DNA of 64,000 bases from Ralstonia sp. A12 (GCF_000801955.1 NZ_JSZO01000006.1:124001-188000); one strand, 5' to 3'. Numbered from the stretch's first letter, positions 54,237-62,614 are shown. Notes: generated by a model from the sequence alone, not told the origin. A program made the numbers and translations.

Positions 54237-55169
54237 CTACCGCGCGGTTTGCGCCCGGCGTGCCCGCCCACCTCGGCCAACGACTTCCCGCAGCGCTTGC
54301 GCAAACCGCGTGACAACCGGTGCTGCCGCATCCTCGTCAAAGGTGAATTCCACGTCAAAGCGATCCGACACCTCTCGCAGCGGCACCAACTCCACGGTGG
54401 GGGGACACAGGGCGGAAAGGCTCTCCGGCACAAACGCACACCCCATGCCTGCCGCCACCAGGCCAACCACGGTTGGGATGTCGCTACCGATCTGCGCCAC
54501 GTGCGGTGTGAAGCCGGCACGCTCGCACTGCCGCATCAAGAAGCGATGGTGAGCCGAAGAGCGCTCCGGATCGAACCACACGAACGGCTGGTCCGCCACG
54601 TCTGCCAGCCGCTTGGGTGTCTTTTGCTGGGCGGATTGCGATGCGGGCATGGCCAGCACAAAGCGGTCACTCAGCAACGCAACGCCAGACAGATGCGGCG
54701 CCTCGTCACGACGCCAGGCCATGATGCCGCCGTCGATCTGTTTGCGCGCGAGGGCAGCAGCCTGCTCTGCCGAGAGCATTGGTGTGACCGACACTTTGAC
54801 TTCCGGGCACGCCGCACGAAACGCCTGCAGCACATCCGTCACAACGGCTGAGCTGAGATAGTTCGGCAGCACACCCAGGTGCAGTTCACCTAGCTGACCG
54901 GCTGCGCAACGCAAGGCCCGGTCCCGACCAGTCTGCAGGTCGGCCAGCAGTTGCCTGGCATCGTGCAGAAAACTCTCGCCGGCGGCAGTCAGTTGCACGC
55001 CCCGCGCCTTGCGCGCCAGCAGCGGCGTGCCGATGGCGGCCTCCAACTCATGAATCTGCCGCGACAGCGCAGGCTGAACGATGCCAATGGCGCGTGCACC
55101 AGCCACCACGCTGCCCGCCTGTGCCACCGCAATGAAGTAGCGAAGATGGCGTAACTCAATGTTTCGCAT
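54237..55169 (-). CDS. LysR-family regulator, divergent from serine dehydratase
   Basis: A 310-residue regulator beginning MRNIELRHLRYFIAVAQAGS, with IVQPALSRQIHELEAAIGTP and LLARKARGVQLTAAGESFLH in the DNA-binding domain and a full effector domain. The starts of this gene and the dehydratase are 132 bases apart, so the dehydratase is its likely target. The start ATG is at 55169. The tail is arginine-rich. Confidence 0.87.
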   Translation of the reverse strand: MRNIELRHLRYFIAVAQAGSVVAGARAIGIVQPALSRQIHELEAAIGTPLLARKARGVQLTAAGESFLHDARQLLADLQTGRDRALRCAAGQLGELHLGVLPNYLSSAVVTDVLQAFRAACPEVKVSVTPMLSAEQAAALARKQIDGGIMAWRRDEAPHLSGVALLSDRFVLAMPASQSAQQKTPKRLADVADQPFVWFDPERSSAHHRFLMRQCERAGFTPHVAQIGSDIPTVVGLVAAGMGCAFVPESLSALCPPTVELVPLREVSDRFDVEFTFDEDAAAPVVTRFAQALREVVGRGGRARRAQTAR

Positions 55170-55301
55170 ATCGATTCCGCACGCTCCTATCCATACTTAC
55201 CAAGCATAGCAAATCCGCCTATAAAGCATTTGTACGCATAACCTTGAATGCCTAGGATGGGTGCCTCCTTGAACATGCGTTGCAGCACGGCACGACGAGA
55301 C

Positions 55302-56222
55302 ATGACGCTCCACATCCACACGCCCTTCGTACAGTCCCAACCCTACTCACGGCGGCTAGGCAAACCGGTGTGGCTGAAGATGGAGGCAGCACAGCCGTCG
55401 GGCTCGTTCAAGCTGCGCGGCATCGGTGCCTTGTGCGAGGCGCAGCGTGCTGCCGGGGCGCAGCGCTTCATCTCATCGTCCGGAGGCAATGCGGGGCTTG
55501 CAGTGGCCTACTGCGGACGCAAGCTCGGTGTTCCCGTCGCCGTCGTGGTGCCGGAAAGCACGCCACAGCGGGCGCGCGATCTGATCCGCGAGGAAGGCGC
55601 GGGGCTGATCGTGCACGGCGCCGCATGGGCAGAAGCCAACGCCTATGCGCAGTCCTTGATCGGCCCGGGGGATGCCTTCGTGCACCCATTCGACGATCCG
55701 GTCATCTGGCAAGGACACGCCACACTGGTGGACGAGATGGCGGCATCCGGACACAAGCCCGGCGCGATCATCCTCGCCGTGGGCGGCGGTGGGCTGTTGT
55801 GCGGTGTGATGGAAGGGCTGCAACGGAATGGCTGGTCCAGCGTGCCTGTCATTGCGGTGGAGACTGAGGGGGCAGACTGTTTTGCGCGCTCGATCGCGCA
55901 GGGCAAGCCAGTTGAGCTCCCCACGATCTCTAGCGTGGCGACCTCGCTGGGTGCAAAGCGGCCGTGCGACGGTGCGCTTGAATGGGCCGCCCGCCGTGAG
56001 ATCTACAACGTCGTGGTGTCGGACACGCAGGCGGTGAACGCCGCGCTACGGTTTCTTGACGAGCACCGCATGGTGGTTGAACCCGCCTGCGGGGCCGCAT
56101 TGGCAGCCCTGGATAGCGGGCACCCTGCCCTCAAGGCGGCCGCCAGCATTGCCGTGGTGGTGTGCGGCGGGGCCACGGTCACGGCCCAGCAACTGCAGGA
56201 CCTGGCGGCAAGGTTCGATTGA
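55302..56222 (+). CDS. PLP-dependent L-serine/L-threonine dehydratase
   Basis: A 306-residue fold-type II PLP enzyme. The PLP lysine is in EAAQPSGSFKLRGIGALCEA, the phosphate-binding loop is ILAVGGGGLLCGVMEGLQ and SSSGGNAGLAVAYCGRKLGV holds the substrate-binding S-G-G-N. The short length and the CGRKLGVPVAVVVPEST motif fit the eukaryote-like serine dehydratase group. It makes pyruvate and ammonia from serine. ATG 55302 gives MTLHIHTPFVQSQPYS; earlier ATGs lack conservation. Confidence 0.88.
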   Translation: MTLHIHTPFVQSQPYSRRLGKPVWLKMEAAQPSGSFKLRGIGALCEAQRAAGAQRFISSSGGNAGLAVAYCGRKLGVPVAVVVPESTPQRARDLIREEGAGLIVHGAAWAEANAYAQSLIGPGDAFVHPFDDPVIWQGHATLVDEMAASGHKPGAIILAVGGGGLLCGVMEGLQRNGWSSVPVIAVETEGADCFARSIAQGKPVELPTISSVATSLGAKRPCDGALEWAARREIYNVVVSDTQAVNAALRFLDEHRMVVEPACGAALAALDSGHPALKAAASIAVVVCGGATVTAQQLQDLAARFD

Positions 56223-56235
56223 TTGCGGCGGCTGA

Positions 56236-56814
56236 CTACCCCATCGGGTTCACGCCAATCCAGCGCACATGGAGATAGAACGCAAACGCAACCCAGGCGA
56301 CCACACCAATCACAACGGGAATCACATCACGTGAAAGCGTTCCGTCGGGATAGACAACACCTTCCACGCGATCCCGCCGCCGCGCAGCCGCAAAATCAAC
56401 CAGCGCCCAGACAAGAAACGCTCCAAACAGCACGACCGCGTGCAACGTGCCGTTTGCCAGCAGATGCGCCAGCGCCCACAGCACCACGCTGAGCGCCTGC
56501 GGATGCCTGACCCACGTCTTGAAGTGGTTGCCCGGAATGTACGCCGCCACGAAGAGGATGAAGGCCGCAAGCGTGAGCAACCCCGCAAGATGCGGCGCCC
56601 ACGCTGGCCGGGTCCACAGCATGACCGGTTCGTGCCGCGCGATGCCGTACCCCCAGATGACCAGCGCCAGCCCAATAATGGACGCCACGGAGTACACGCC
56701 TTTCCAGCCCTTCTCGCCCATCTGGGCGATCCGCGCCTTGCGCCACCCTTCCGCAAGAATCCGAACGGAATGCACTCCCAGGAAGATCAGCAACCCCAGT
56801 ATCAAGACGAACAT
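56236..56814 (-). CDS. NnrU-family membrane protein
   Basis: A 192-residue protein with about six membrane segments. It shows LIFLGVHSVRILAEGWRKA, GLALVIWGYGIARHEPVMLW, HFKTWVRHPQALSVVLWALA and HLLANGTLHAVVLFGAFLVW, all NnrU markers. NnrU accompanies nitrite and nitric oxide reductase genes in some species; none are nearby here. The family is related to heme-binding or isoprenylcysteine-methyltransferase-like membrane proteins. Function unproven. Confidence 0.87.
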   Translation of the reverse strand: MFVLILGLLIFLGVHSVRILAEGWRKARIAQMGEKGWKGVYSVASIIGLALVIWGYGIARHEPVMLWTRPAWAPHLAGLLTLAAFILFVAAYIPGNHFKTWVRHPQALSVVLWALAHLLANGTLHAVVLFGAFLVWALVDFAAARRRDRVEGVVYPDGTLSRDVIPVVIGVVAWVAFAFYLHVRWIGVNPMG

Positions 56815-56915
56815 GACGGGCTCCTTGCTGCGGCTGTCGGCAGATGGCGACGATTGTCACGCAGATGCGCGAGCCATGCCAAGATGGGCGCCTCCTCCGG
56901 CCAACGGTGCCCTCC

Positions 56916-57335
56916 ATGCCTGCTTCCAAAACGACCATCGCCCTGCCGAACCCGCACCCTGTCTTCGGCAGCACCGAGGTGTTCAAAACGTTCAACTATG
57001 CGCCGGCCGTTGCAGCAGGTGGTTTGCTGTTCATCGCCGGCCAGATCGGCGTGCGCGCGGACGGCACCGTACCGGACACGGCAGAAGAGCAGATCGATCT
57101 CGCCTTCCAGCGCTTGGGGGCGGTCCTGCAAGCAGCCGGACTGGGCTTTGAAGACCTCGTTGAACTGGTCAGCTATCACGTGGATGTCGGTCAGCAACTC
57201 TCGTCTTTCCGCGCGATCAAGGACCGCTACATTCAAGCGGAAGCTCCGGCGTGGACCATCCTTGGCGTGGCTGCCTTGGCCAGACCGACGTTGCTTGTCG
57301 AGATCAAGGCGGTGGCCGCAACACGCGCTGCGTAA
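56916..57335 (+). CDS. RidA/YjgF-family protein, second copy
   Basis: A 139-residue protein with FNYAPAVAAGGLLFIAGQIG, EEQIDLAFQRLGAVLQAAGL and PAWTILGVAALARPTLLVEI. The usual catalytic Arg before the last strand (P-x-R-x-T/S) is replaced here by PAWTILGV, so it may not deaminate imines. It is only distantly like the ridA gene at 27793-28161. Divergent from nnrU. Confidence 0.8.
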   Translation: MPASKTTIALPNPHPVFGSTEVFKTFNYAPAVAAGGLLFIAGQIGVRADGTVPDTAEEQIDLAFQRLGAVLQAAGLGFEDLVELVSYHVDVGQQLSSFRAIKDRYIQAEAPAWTILGVAALARPTLLVEIKAVAATRAA

Positions 57336-57358
57336 TCAACGACGGATCGCCACAAAAC

Positions 57359-57394
57359 AAAACGCCCTTCGAGTTTGACCTCGCAGGGCGTTTT
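57359..57394. terminator. bidirectional terminator
   Basis: Arms AAAACGCCC and GGGCGTTTT with an 18-base loop lie between the convergent RidA-like and Blh genes. T and A tracts on both sides suit termination in both directions. Confidence 0.75.
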
Positions 57395-57403
57395 CGTGAC
57401 GGC

Positions 57404-58264
57404 TTACAACGCGTTGAGCGGAATCTTCAGATACTGCACGCCGTTCGGCTCGGCCGGCGGCAATGCACCCGCGCGGATGTTCACCTGGATGGACGGCAGC
57501 ATCAGCGTCGGCATGCCCAGTGTGGCATCGCGCTTGGTGCGCATCTGTACAAAGTCGTCCTGCGTAACGCCATCGCGCACATGGATGTTGGCGCGGCGCT
57601 GTTCGGCCACCGTGGTGTGGCACGTGGCCTCGCGGCCTGCGGGCGGATAGTCGTGGCACATGTAGAGCCGCGTGTCATGCGGCAAATCCAGCAGACGGCG
57701 GATCGACTGGTACAGCGTGCCCGCATCGCCACCGGGGAAGTCGCAACGTGCGGTGCCCACATCCGGCATGAAGAGCGTGTCGCCAACAAACACGGCATCC
57801 CCCACCTGATAGGCCATGTCAGCCGGCGTGTGCCCCGGCACGGCCAGGGCTTTCGCTTCCAGATCACCAATGCGGAACGTCTCATCCGGCGCGAACAGGT
57901 GGTCGAACTGTGAGCCATCGAGCTGGAACGACGGCTCCAGGTTGAAGATCGGCTTGAACACGCCCTGCACCACGCGAATGCGCTCGCCGATGGCAATGTG
58001 CCCGCCAAAGCGCCCCCGCAAGTACGGCGCGGCCGACAAGTGATCGGCATGGGCGTGTGTTTCCAGCAGCCATTCGACGCGCAACCCGTGCGCTTCGATA
58101 AAGTCGGCCACACGATCGGCCGACTTGGTGCGCGTGCGGCCCGATTTCGGGTCGTAATCAAGTACCGAATCGATCACAGCGCATGGCGTACCCGGCCCAG
58201 CATGGACCACATAGGTCATGGTGCAGGTGTCGGCGTCGAAAAACGGTTCGATCTGGGCGTGCAT
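57404..58264 (-). CDS. blh: MBL-fold hydrolase of the Blh/persulfide dioxygenase type
   Basis: A 286-residue metallo-beta-lactamase-fold protein. Metal ligands are in LLETHAHADHLSAAPYL (H-x-H-x-D-H), ALAVPGHTPADMAYQ (His) and FVGDTLFMPDVGTARCDF (Asp), with a final His in YMCHDYPPAGR. This matches the Blh/ETHE1-like persulfide dioxygenases that oxidise glutathione persulfide to sulfite. It is divergent from a BigR-type repressor and shares its control region. There is no fused rhodanese domain. Confidence 0.88.
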   Translation of the reverse strand: MHAQIEPFFDADTCTMTYVVHAGPGTPCAVIDSVLDYDPKSGRTRTKSADRVADFIEAHGLRVEWLLETHAHADHLSAAPYLRGRFGGHIAIGERIRVVQGVFKPIFNLEPSFQLDGSQFDHLFAPDETFRIGDLEAKALAVPGHTPADMAYQVGDAVFVGDTLFMPDVGTARCDFPGGDAGTLYQSIRRLLDLPHDTRLYMCHDYPPAGREATCHTTVAEQRRANIHVRDGVTQDDFVQMRTKRDATLGMPTLMLPSIQVNIRAGALPPAEPNGVQYLKIPLNAL

Positions 58265-58284
58265 GATGGGGCTTCCGCTAACAA

Positions 58285-58300
58285 TCTATATTTTTATAGA
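58285..58300. promoter_or_regulatory. AT-rich inverted repeat, BigR operator candidate
   Basis: Arms TCTATA and TATAGA flank TTTT. The site lies 21 bases from the blh start and 72 from the bigR start. BigR/SqrR sites in other bacteria are similarly AT-rich dyads. It also overlaps a plausible -10 box, so binding would block transcription. Confidence 0.6.
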
Positions 58301-58371
58301 ATATCGCCAGACATTCTGTCTGCCAATAGCGCCGAATCGAGCGAACGGCGGACGACACGCTCCGCGCCCTG

Positions 58372-58734
58372 ATGACTGACCCGACGACCGACCCGACCGA
58401 CATTGTGCCGCTCCCAGAAGCGGCCATTTCCATGCTGCGCGAATCCGCCTCCCAGGCGTGCGCGGTGCTCAAGGCCATGGCCCATGAAGACCGCCTGCTG
58501 CTGCTCTGCCAACTCACGCAGGGCGAGCGCAACGTCGGCGAGCTGGAAGCGCTGGTCGGCCTGCATCAGCCCAGCCTGTCGCAGCACCTGGGCGTGCTGC
58601 GTGACGAAGGCTTGGTCGCCACGCGCCGCGAAGGCAAGTACATCTACTACCGGCTGGCCAGCTTCGAGGTCATCCAGATCATGCAGACGCTCTCTGCGCT
58701 GTACTGCGGCAAGGTTCTGAAAAGCGTCCGATAA
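58372..58734 (+). CDS. bigR: ArsR-family persulfide-sensing repressor, BigR/SqrR type
   Basis: A 120-residue winged-helix repressor. The recognition helix is in LVGLHQPSLSQHLGVLRDEG and the wing in REGKYIYYRLAS. Two cysteines, Cys46 (LLLLCQL) and Cys112 (SALYCGKV), are 66 residues apart, the same spacing as the pair in SqrR that forms a tri/tetrasulfide bridge in response to persulfides. A third cysteine, Cys30, is also present. It should repress blh and the SQR-permease genes until sulfide accumulates. Confidence 0.9.
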   Translation: MTDPTTDPTDIVPLPEAAISMLRESASQACAVLKAMAHEDRLLLLCQLTQGERNVGELEALVGLHQPSLSQHLGVLRDEGLVATRREGKYIYYRLASFEVIQIMQTLSALYCGKVLKSVR

Positions 58735-58827
58735 GCCACCCTGCATGGCACAGGCTTGCGATGCGCCAACGCCGTGCCAATCATCGAAGCACCAGCCGGT
58801 TTGCCCGGCAGCCCCAACTGAAATTGC

Positions 58828-60105
58828 ATGCATTCCGAATCCCCCTCCCTGCCCGCGTCCGTGCCTGCCGTCGACTGTGACGTGCTTATTCTTGGCGGCG
58901 GTGCTGCCGGCATCGGCGTGGCGGCAAGCCTGCGCCGCCGAAGTCGCCACCACAGTCCGCAACTCGGCATCACCATCGTCGAGCCGTCTGACGTGCACTA
59001 CTACCAGCCGGCATGGACGCTGGTTGGCGGCGGTATGTTCGACGCGAAGGCCACGGCACGACAGACAGATTCACTGCTTCCCGCCGGCGTACAGCGCATC
59101 CGCGCGGCAGCCACGCGCGTCGATGCCAATGCGCACCGCGTGCAGCTCGACAATGGCCAGACGCTTTCCTATCGCCAACTGATCGTCTGCCCAGGGCTGC
59201 GCCTCGCGTGGGAGCGCATTGAAGGCCTGGAAGCGGCGCTCGGCCAGAACGGCGTTACGTCCAACTATAGGTTTGATTTGGCGCCGTACACGTGGTCCTT
59301 GGTGCGCAGCCTGCGTTCGGGCCGTGCGTTGTTTACGCAGCCGGCCATGCCGATCAAATGCGCCGGCGCACCGCAAAAAGCGATGTACCTCGCGTGCGAT
59401 CACTGGCAGCGCACGGGCGTGCTCGATCGCGTCAACGTGGAGTTCAACCTTGCCGGGGCAGCGCTGTTTGGCGTCGAAGCCTTCGTGCCGTCGCTGATGC
59501 GTTATGTGGAGCGCTATCGCAGCAAGCTGATCTTCGGCTCCACGCTGGTAGCTGTCGATGGCCCGGCCCGCATGGCCTGGTTCGAGCACAAGAACGCCGC
59601 CGGCGAAGTCGTGCGCGTCGCCAAACCGTTCGACATGCTGCACGTGGTGCCGCCGCAGGTGCCACCCGCCTTCATTGCTGAAAGCGGTCTGGGCGATGCC
59701 GCCGGCTGGTGCGAGGTCGACCCCGCCACGCTGCAGCACGTGCGCCATGTCGATGTGTTCTCGCTCGGCGATGTCAGCTCCACGCCCAACGCCAAGACGG
59801 CCGCCGCGGCGCGCAAGCAGATCGTCGTGGTCGCCGAGAACCTGCTCGCGCATCGCGAAGGTCAACCCTTGCCCACGCACTACGACGGCTACGGTGCCTG
59901 CCCGCTCACCGTCGAGCGCGGCAAGGTCGTGCTGGCCGAGTTCGGCTACGGGGGCAAGTTGCTGCCGACCTTCCCGCTGGTGCCGACGGTGGCGCGCAAA
60001 TCCGCCTGGTGGCTCAAGAAGACGCTGCTGCCGTGGCTGTACTGGAACGCCCTGCTCAAGGGCCGCGAATGGCTGGCGCGGCCGACCACACCTTCGGGGC
60101 GCTAA
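58828..60105 (+). CDS. sqr: type II-like sulfide:quinone oxidoreductase
   Basis: A 425-residue FAD protein akin to the mitochondrial-type SQR. It has LILGGGAAGIGVAASLRRR, VEPSDVHYYQPAWTLVGGG, PIKCAGAPQKAMYLACDHW with Cys178, and AAAGWCEVD-like DAAGWCEVDPATLQH. The second cysteine of the human enzyme, in G-D-C, is absent: the protein reads LGDVSSTPNAKTAAAARKQ. Cys121 (VCPGLRL) may take its place. The tail KKTLLPWLYWNALLKG is a membrane anchor. It oxidises sulfide to persulfide and reduces quinone. Confidence 0.85.
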   Translation: MHSESPSLPASVPAVDCDVLILGGGAAGIGVAASLRRRSRHHSPQLGITIVEPSDVHYYQPAWTLVGGGMFDAKATARQTDSLLPAGVQRIRAAATRVDANAHRVQLDNGQTLSYRQLIVCPGLRLAWERIEGLEAALGQNGVTSNYRFDLAPYTWSLVRSLRSGRALFTQPAMPIKCAGAPQKAMYLACDHWQRTGVLDRVNVEFNLAGAALFGVEAFVPSLMRYVERYRSKLIFGSTLVAVDGPARMAWFEHKNAAGEVVRVAKPFDMLHVVPPQVPPAFIAESGLGDAAGWCEVDPATLQHVRHVDVFSLGDVSSTPNAKTAAAARKQIVVVAENLLAHREGQPLPTHYDGYGACPLTVERGKVVLAEFGYGGKLLPTFPLVPTVARKSAWWLKKTLLPWLYWNALLKGREWLARPTTPSGR

Positions 60106-60108
60106 GAC

Positions 60109-60930
60109 ATGTCGCCAATGGAAATCGGCTGGATCATCAGCGCGGGGCTGGGCTCGGTGGTGGGGCTCATCCTGGCGCTCACGGGTGCGGGTGGTGCCAT
60201 CGTCGCGGTGCCGCTGCTGATCTTTGGGTTGCACTTGTCGGTGCCTGAGGCGGCGCCGATCGCGCTGCTGGCGGTGGGCTTGTCAGCGGGGCTGGGCGCC
60301 ATGCTCGGCCTGCGCGAAGGCAAGGTCCGCTACAAGGCCGCGGGGCTGATGGCGCTGTGCGGCGTGGTGGTGTCGCCATTCGGCATCTGGGTTGCGCACC
60401 GTGTGCCGAATACACCGTTGACGCTGCTGTTTGCGGTCGTGCTCGCCTACGTGGCGGTACGCATGTTCCGCCAGGCCCGCGCAGGAGCACCTGCGGCAGC
60501 CGCGCCACGACATGCAGCGCCACCCTGCCACCTCGACACCACAACGGCCAAGCTAGTCTGGACGCTGCCGTGCGCGCGTGCGCTGGCCGCATCAGGCGTG
60601 GGCGCGGGATTCCTGTCTGGGCTGCTCGGCGTGGGCGGCGGCTTCGTCATCGTGCCGGCCTTGCGCCGCGCAACTGATCTGCCGATGCAAACGATCGTTG
60701 CCACATCGCTGGCGGTGATTGCGCTGGTCTCCACCGGTGGCGTGGTGGCGTCGGCTATTGGCGGTCATGTCGACTGGCATATCGCACTGCCGTTTGCAGC
60801 CGGCGCGCTGACCGGCATGCTGGCAGGACGCAGCTTTGCAAAGCACCTGGCCGGGCCGGCACTGCAGCAGGGGTTCGCCGCATTTGCCGGCGTCGTGGCG
60901 CTGGGATTGATCGCCCGAACTCTGATTTGA
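60109..60930 (+). CDS. TSUP/TauE-family sulfite exporter
   Basis: A 273-residue protein with about eight membrane segments and a duplicated TSUP motif: LALTGAGGAIVAVPLLIF in the first half and GFLSGLLGVGGGFVIVPALR in the second. It starts 3 bases after sqr. In BigR operons this permease removes the sulfite made by the persulfide dioxygenase. ATG 60109 and ATG 60118 are both possible starts; neither has a strong ribosome site. Confidence 0.88.
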   Translation: MSPMEIGWIISAGLGSVVGLILALTGAGGAIVAVPLLIFGLHLSVPEAAPIALLAVGLSAGLGAMLGLREGKVRYKAAGLMALCGVVVSPFGIWVAHRVPNTPLTLLFAVVLAYVAVRMFRQARAGAPAAAAPRHAAPPCHLDTTTAKLVWTLPCARALAASGVGAGFLSGLLGVGGGFVIVPALRRATDLPMQTIVATSLAVIALVSTGGVVASAIGGHVDWHIALPFAAGALTGMLAGRSFAKHLAGPALQQGFAAFAGVVALGLIARTLI

Positions 60931-60956
60931 CCAACGTGTTGTGAAAGCGGTACAAT
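60927..60956 (+). promoter_or_regulatory. sigma-70 promoter of tRNA-Pro(TGG)
   Basis: TTGACC at 60927-60932 and TACAAT at 60951-60956 are 18 bases apart, with the tRNA starting 9 bases later. The -35 box overlaps the stop codon of the TauE-family gene. Confidence 0.7.
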
Positions 60957-60965
60957 CGCCGGCTT

Positions 60966-61042
60966 CGGAGCGTAGCGCAGCCTGGTAGCGCAACTGGTTT
61001 GGGACCAGTGGGTCGGGAGTTCGAATCTCTCCGCTCCGACCA
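60966..61042 (+). tRNA. tRNA-Pro, anticodon TGG
   Basis: A 77-base cloverleaf with acceptor arms CGGAGCG and CGCTCCG, discriminator A and CCA encoded. The anticodon stem ACTGG/CCAGT frames TTTGGGA, giving anticodon TGG. Its D-arm, GCGCAGCCTGGTAGCGC, is nearly the same as in the tRNA-Pro(GGG) at 17082. Confidence 0.96.
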
Positions 61043-61058
61043 GAATTTGGCAGTCAAC

Positions 61059-61093
61059 AAAAACGGCTTACGTTTATCGCGTAAGCCGTTTTT
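61059..61093 (+). terminator. intrinsic terminator of tRNA-Pro(TGG)
   Basis: Arms AAAAACGGCTTACG and CGTAAGCCGTTTTT with a 7-base loop, followed by GTTT. It lies 16 bases after the tRNA. Confidence 0.9.
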
Positions 61094-61174
61094 GTTTGGG
61101 CGGCAGATGGCGTCATACGGTAGTGATATAAACACGGCATCAACGCCATCTCGCACCACCCGTAGAACCGCTCC

Positions 61175-61648
61175 ATGAACCTCATCCTGTGGCGCCACGC
61201 CGAAGCCGAAGACGTGGCCGCATCGCTGCGCATTCAGCGCAGCACCGATCTCCAACGTGAACTGACCAAGCGCGGAGAGAAGCAGGCCGAGAAAATGGCC
61301 GCCTGGCTTCGCCCTCGCCTGCCGGAAGACACGCGCGTGCTGGTCAGCCCCGCCGTACGCACGCAGCAGACCGCGCGCGCGCTCACCGAGCATTTCCAGA
61401 CGTTGCCCGAGATCGCGCCGGGCGCGGACGTCAGCGCCATCCTCGCGGCCATCGATTGGCCGTCCAGCACGAACCTGCTGCTGGTCGGCCACCAGCCGTG
61501 GCTCGGCCGCTTGGCCAGCCTGCTGATTGCGGGCGTCGAAATGGATTGGAGCGTGAAGAAAGCTGGCGTGTGGTGGCTGTGCCGCCGCATGCGCGAAGAC
61601 GAGGCGCAAACCGTGCTGCGCGCGGTGGTCAACCCCGACCTTGTGTGA
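61175..61648 (+). CDS. sixA: phosphohistidine phosphatase SixA
   Basis: A 157-residue histidine phosphatase with the RHG-type motif LILWRHAEAED (Arg7, His8), LVSPAVRTQQTARAL, and the second catalytic His in LLVGHQPWLGRL. SixA removes phosphate from histidine phosphotransfer domains, in E. coli acting on the nitrogen phosphotransferase system. It precedes olsB but is not obviously in the same unit. Confidence 0.88.
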   Translation: MNLILWRHAEAEDVAASLRIQRSTDLQRELTKRGEKQAEKMAAWLRPRLPEDTRVLVSPAVRTQQTARALTEHFQTLPEIAPGADVSAILAAIDWPSSTNLLLVGHQPWLGRLASLLIAGVEMDWSVKKAGVWWLCRRMREDEAQTVLRAVVNPDLV

Positions 61649-61711
61649 CACGTCATCGTTGTCACAACAACGCCACGCAAAATTCACGCAACGGTCACGA
61701 TTGACTCGCTT

Positions 61712-61745
61712 TTGTCGCTGATCTGTCATGCAGCGTCTCTAGAAT
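61712..61745 (+). promoter_or_regulatory. Pho box and -10 element of olsB
   Basis: TTGTCGC (61712-61718) and CTGTCAT (61723-61729) form the 7-4-7 direct repeat of a PhoB site. TAGAAT follows at 61740-61745, 10 bases after the box, the usual distance for PhoB-activated promoters. The transcript would begin near 61752, leaving a short leader to olsB. Confidence 0.7.
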
Positions 61746-61774
61746 CGCCTCGAAATCTACCCTTGGGGATCCGA

Positions 61775-62614
61775 ATGCGAGACCTGCCGACGCCCACCCA
61801 GCCGTTGATCGACGCACTGCCGAGCCTGAACTTGGGCAACGCCAACGCACGGAGGGGTCTTCCTCGCCAATCCGACGCTGTTCCGACGCGTGACAAGCCT
61901 GTTCTGGCCGTTTCGTGGGCGCGCCACCAGGATGAAGTGACCGAAGCGCAACGCCTGCGCTACAAAGTCTTTGCCGAGGAAATGGGCGCCCGCCTGCCCT
62001 CAGCCCATGCAGAACTCGACGTCGACATGTTCGACGCCGTGTGCGATCACCTGATCGTGCGCGACCAGAAGACGCTGCGCGTGGTCGGCACCTACCGCGT
62101 GCTGCGTCCGGACGCCGCCAAGCAAATCGGCTGCCTGTATTCCGAATCCGAATTCGACCTCGTGCGCCTGACGCACCTGCGCCCGAAGATGGTCGAACTG
62201 GGCCGCTCGTGCGTGCACCGCGACTACCGTTCGGGCAGCGTCATCATGGCGCTGTGGGCCGGCCTGGGTGAATACATGCAGCGCTACGGCTTCGAATCGA
62301 TGCTGGGCTGCGCCAGCGTGTCGATGGGTGACGGCGGCCACTTTGCGGCAAGCCTGTATCGCAGCTTCGTCGACGACGGTTCGTTGGCTCCGATCGAGTA
62401 CCACGCCTTCCCGCGCGTGCCGCTGCCGGTGGAAGAGCTGAACCAGAACCTGGAAGTCGACCCGCCCGCGCTGGTCAAGGGCTACCTGCGCCTGGGCGCC
62501 CGCATCTGCGGCGCACCGGCCTGGGATCCTGACTTCAACGTTGCCGACTTCCTCACGCTGCTGCGTCTGTCGGACATCAACCCGCGCTACGCACGCCACT
62601 TCCTGCGCGGCTGA
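61775..62614 (+). CDS. olsB: L-ornithine N-alpha-acyltransferase
   Basis: A 279-residue GNAT-like protein of the OlsB family, which transfers a 3-hydroxyacyl group from ACP to ornithine in the first step of ornithine-lipid synthesis. Motifs: AQRLRYKVFAEEMGARLPSA, DHLIVRDQKTLRVVGTYRVL, VELGRSCVHRDYRSGSVIMA and LWAGLGEYMQRYGFESMLGC. No olsA is adjacent. The ATG at 61775 has GGGGAT upstream. Ornithine lipids replace phospholipids when phosphate is scarce, in keeping with the Pho box. Confidence 0.87.
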   Translation: MRDLPTPTQPLIDALPSLNLGNANARRGLPRQSDAVPTRDKPVLAVSWARHQDEVTEAQRLRYKVFAEEMGARLPSAHAELDVDMFDAVCDHLIVRDQKTLRVVGTYRVLRPDAAKQIGCLYSESEFDLVRLTHLRPKMVELGRSCVHRDYRSGSVIMALWAGLGEYMQRYGFESMLGCASVSMGDGGHFAASLYRSFVDDGSLAPIEYHAFPRVPLPVEELNQNLEVDPPALVKGYLRLGARICGAPAWDPDFNVADFLTLLRLSDINPRYARHFLRG

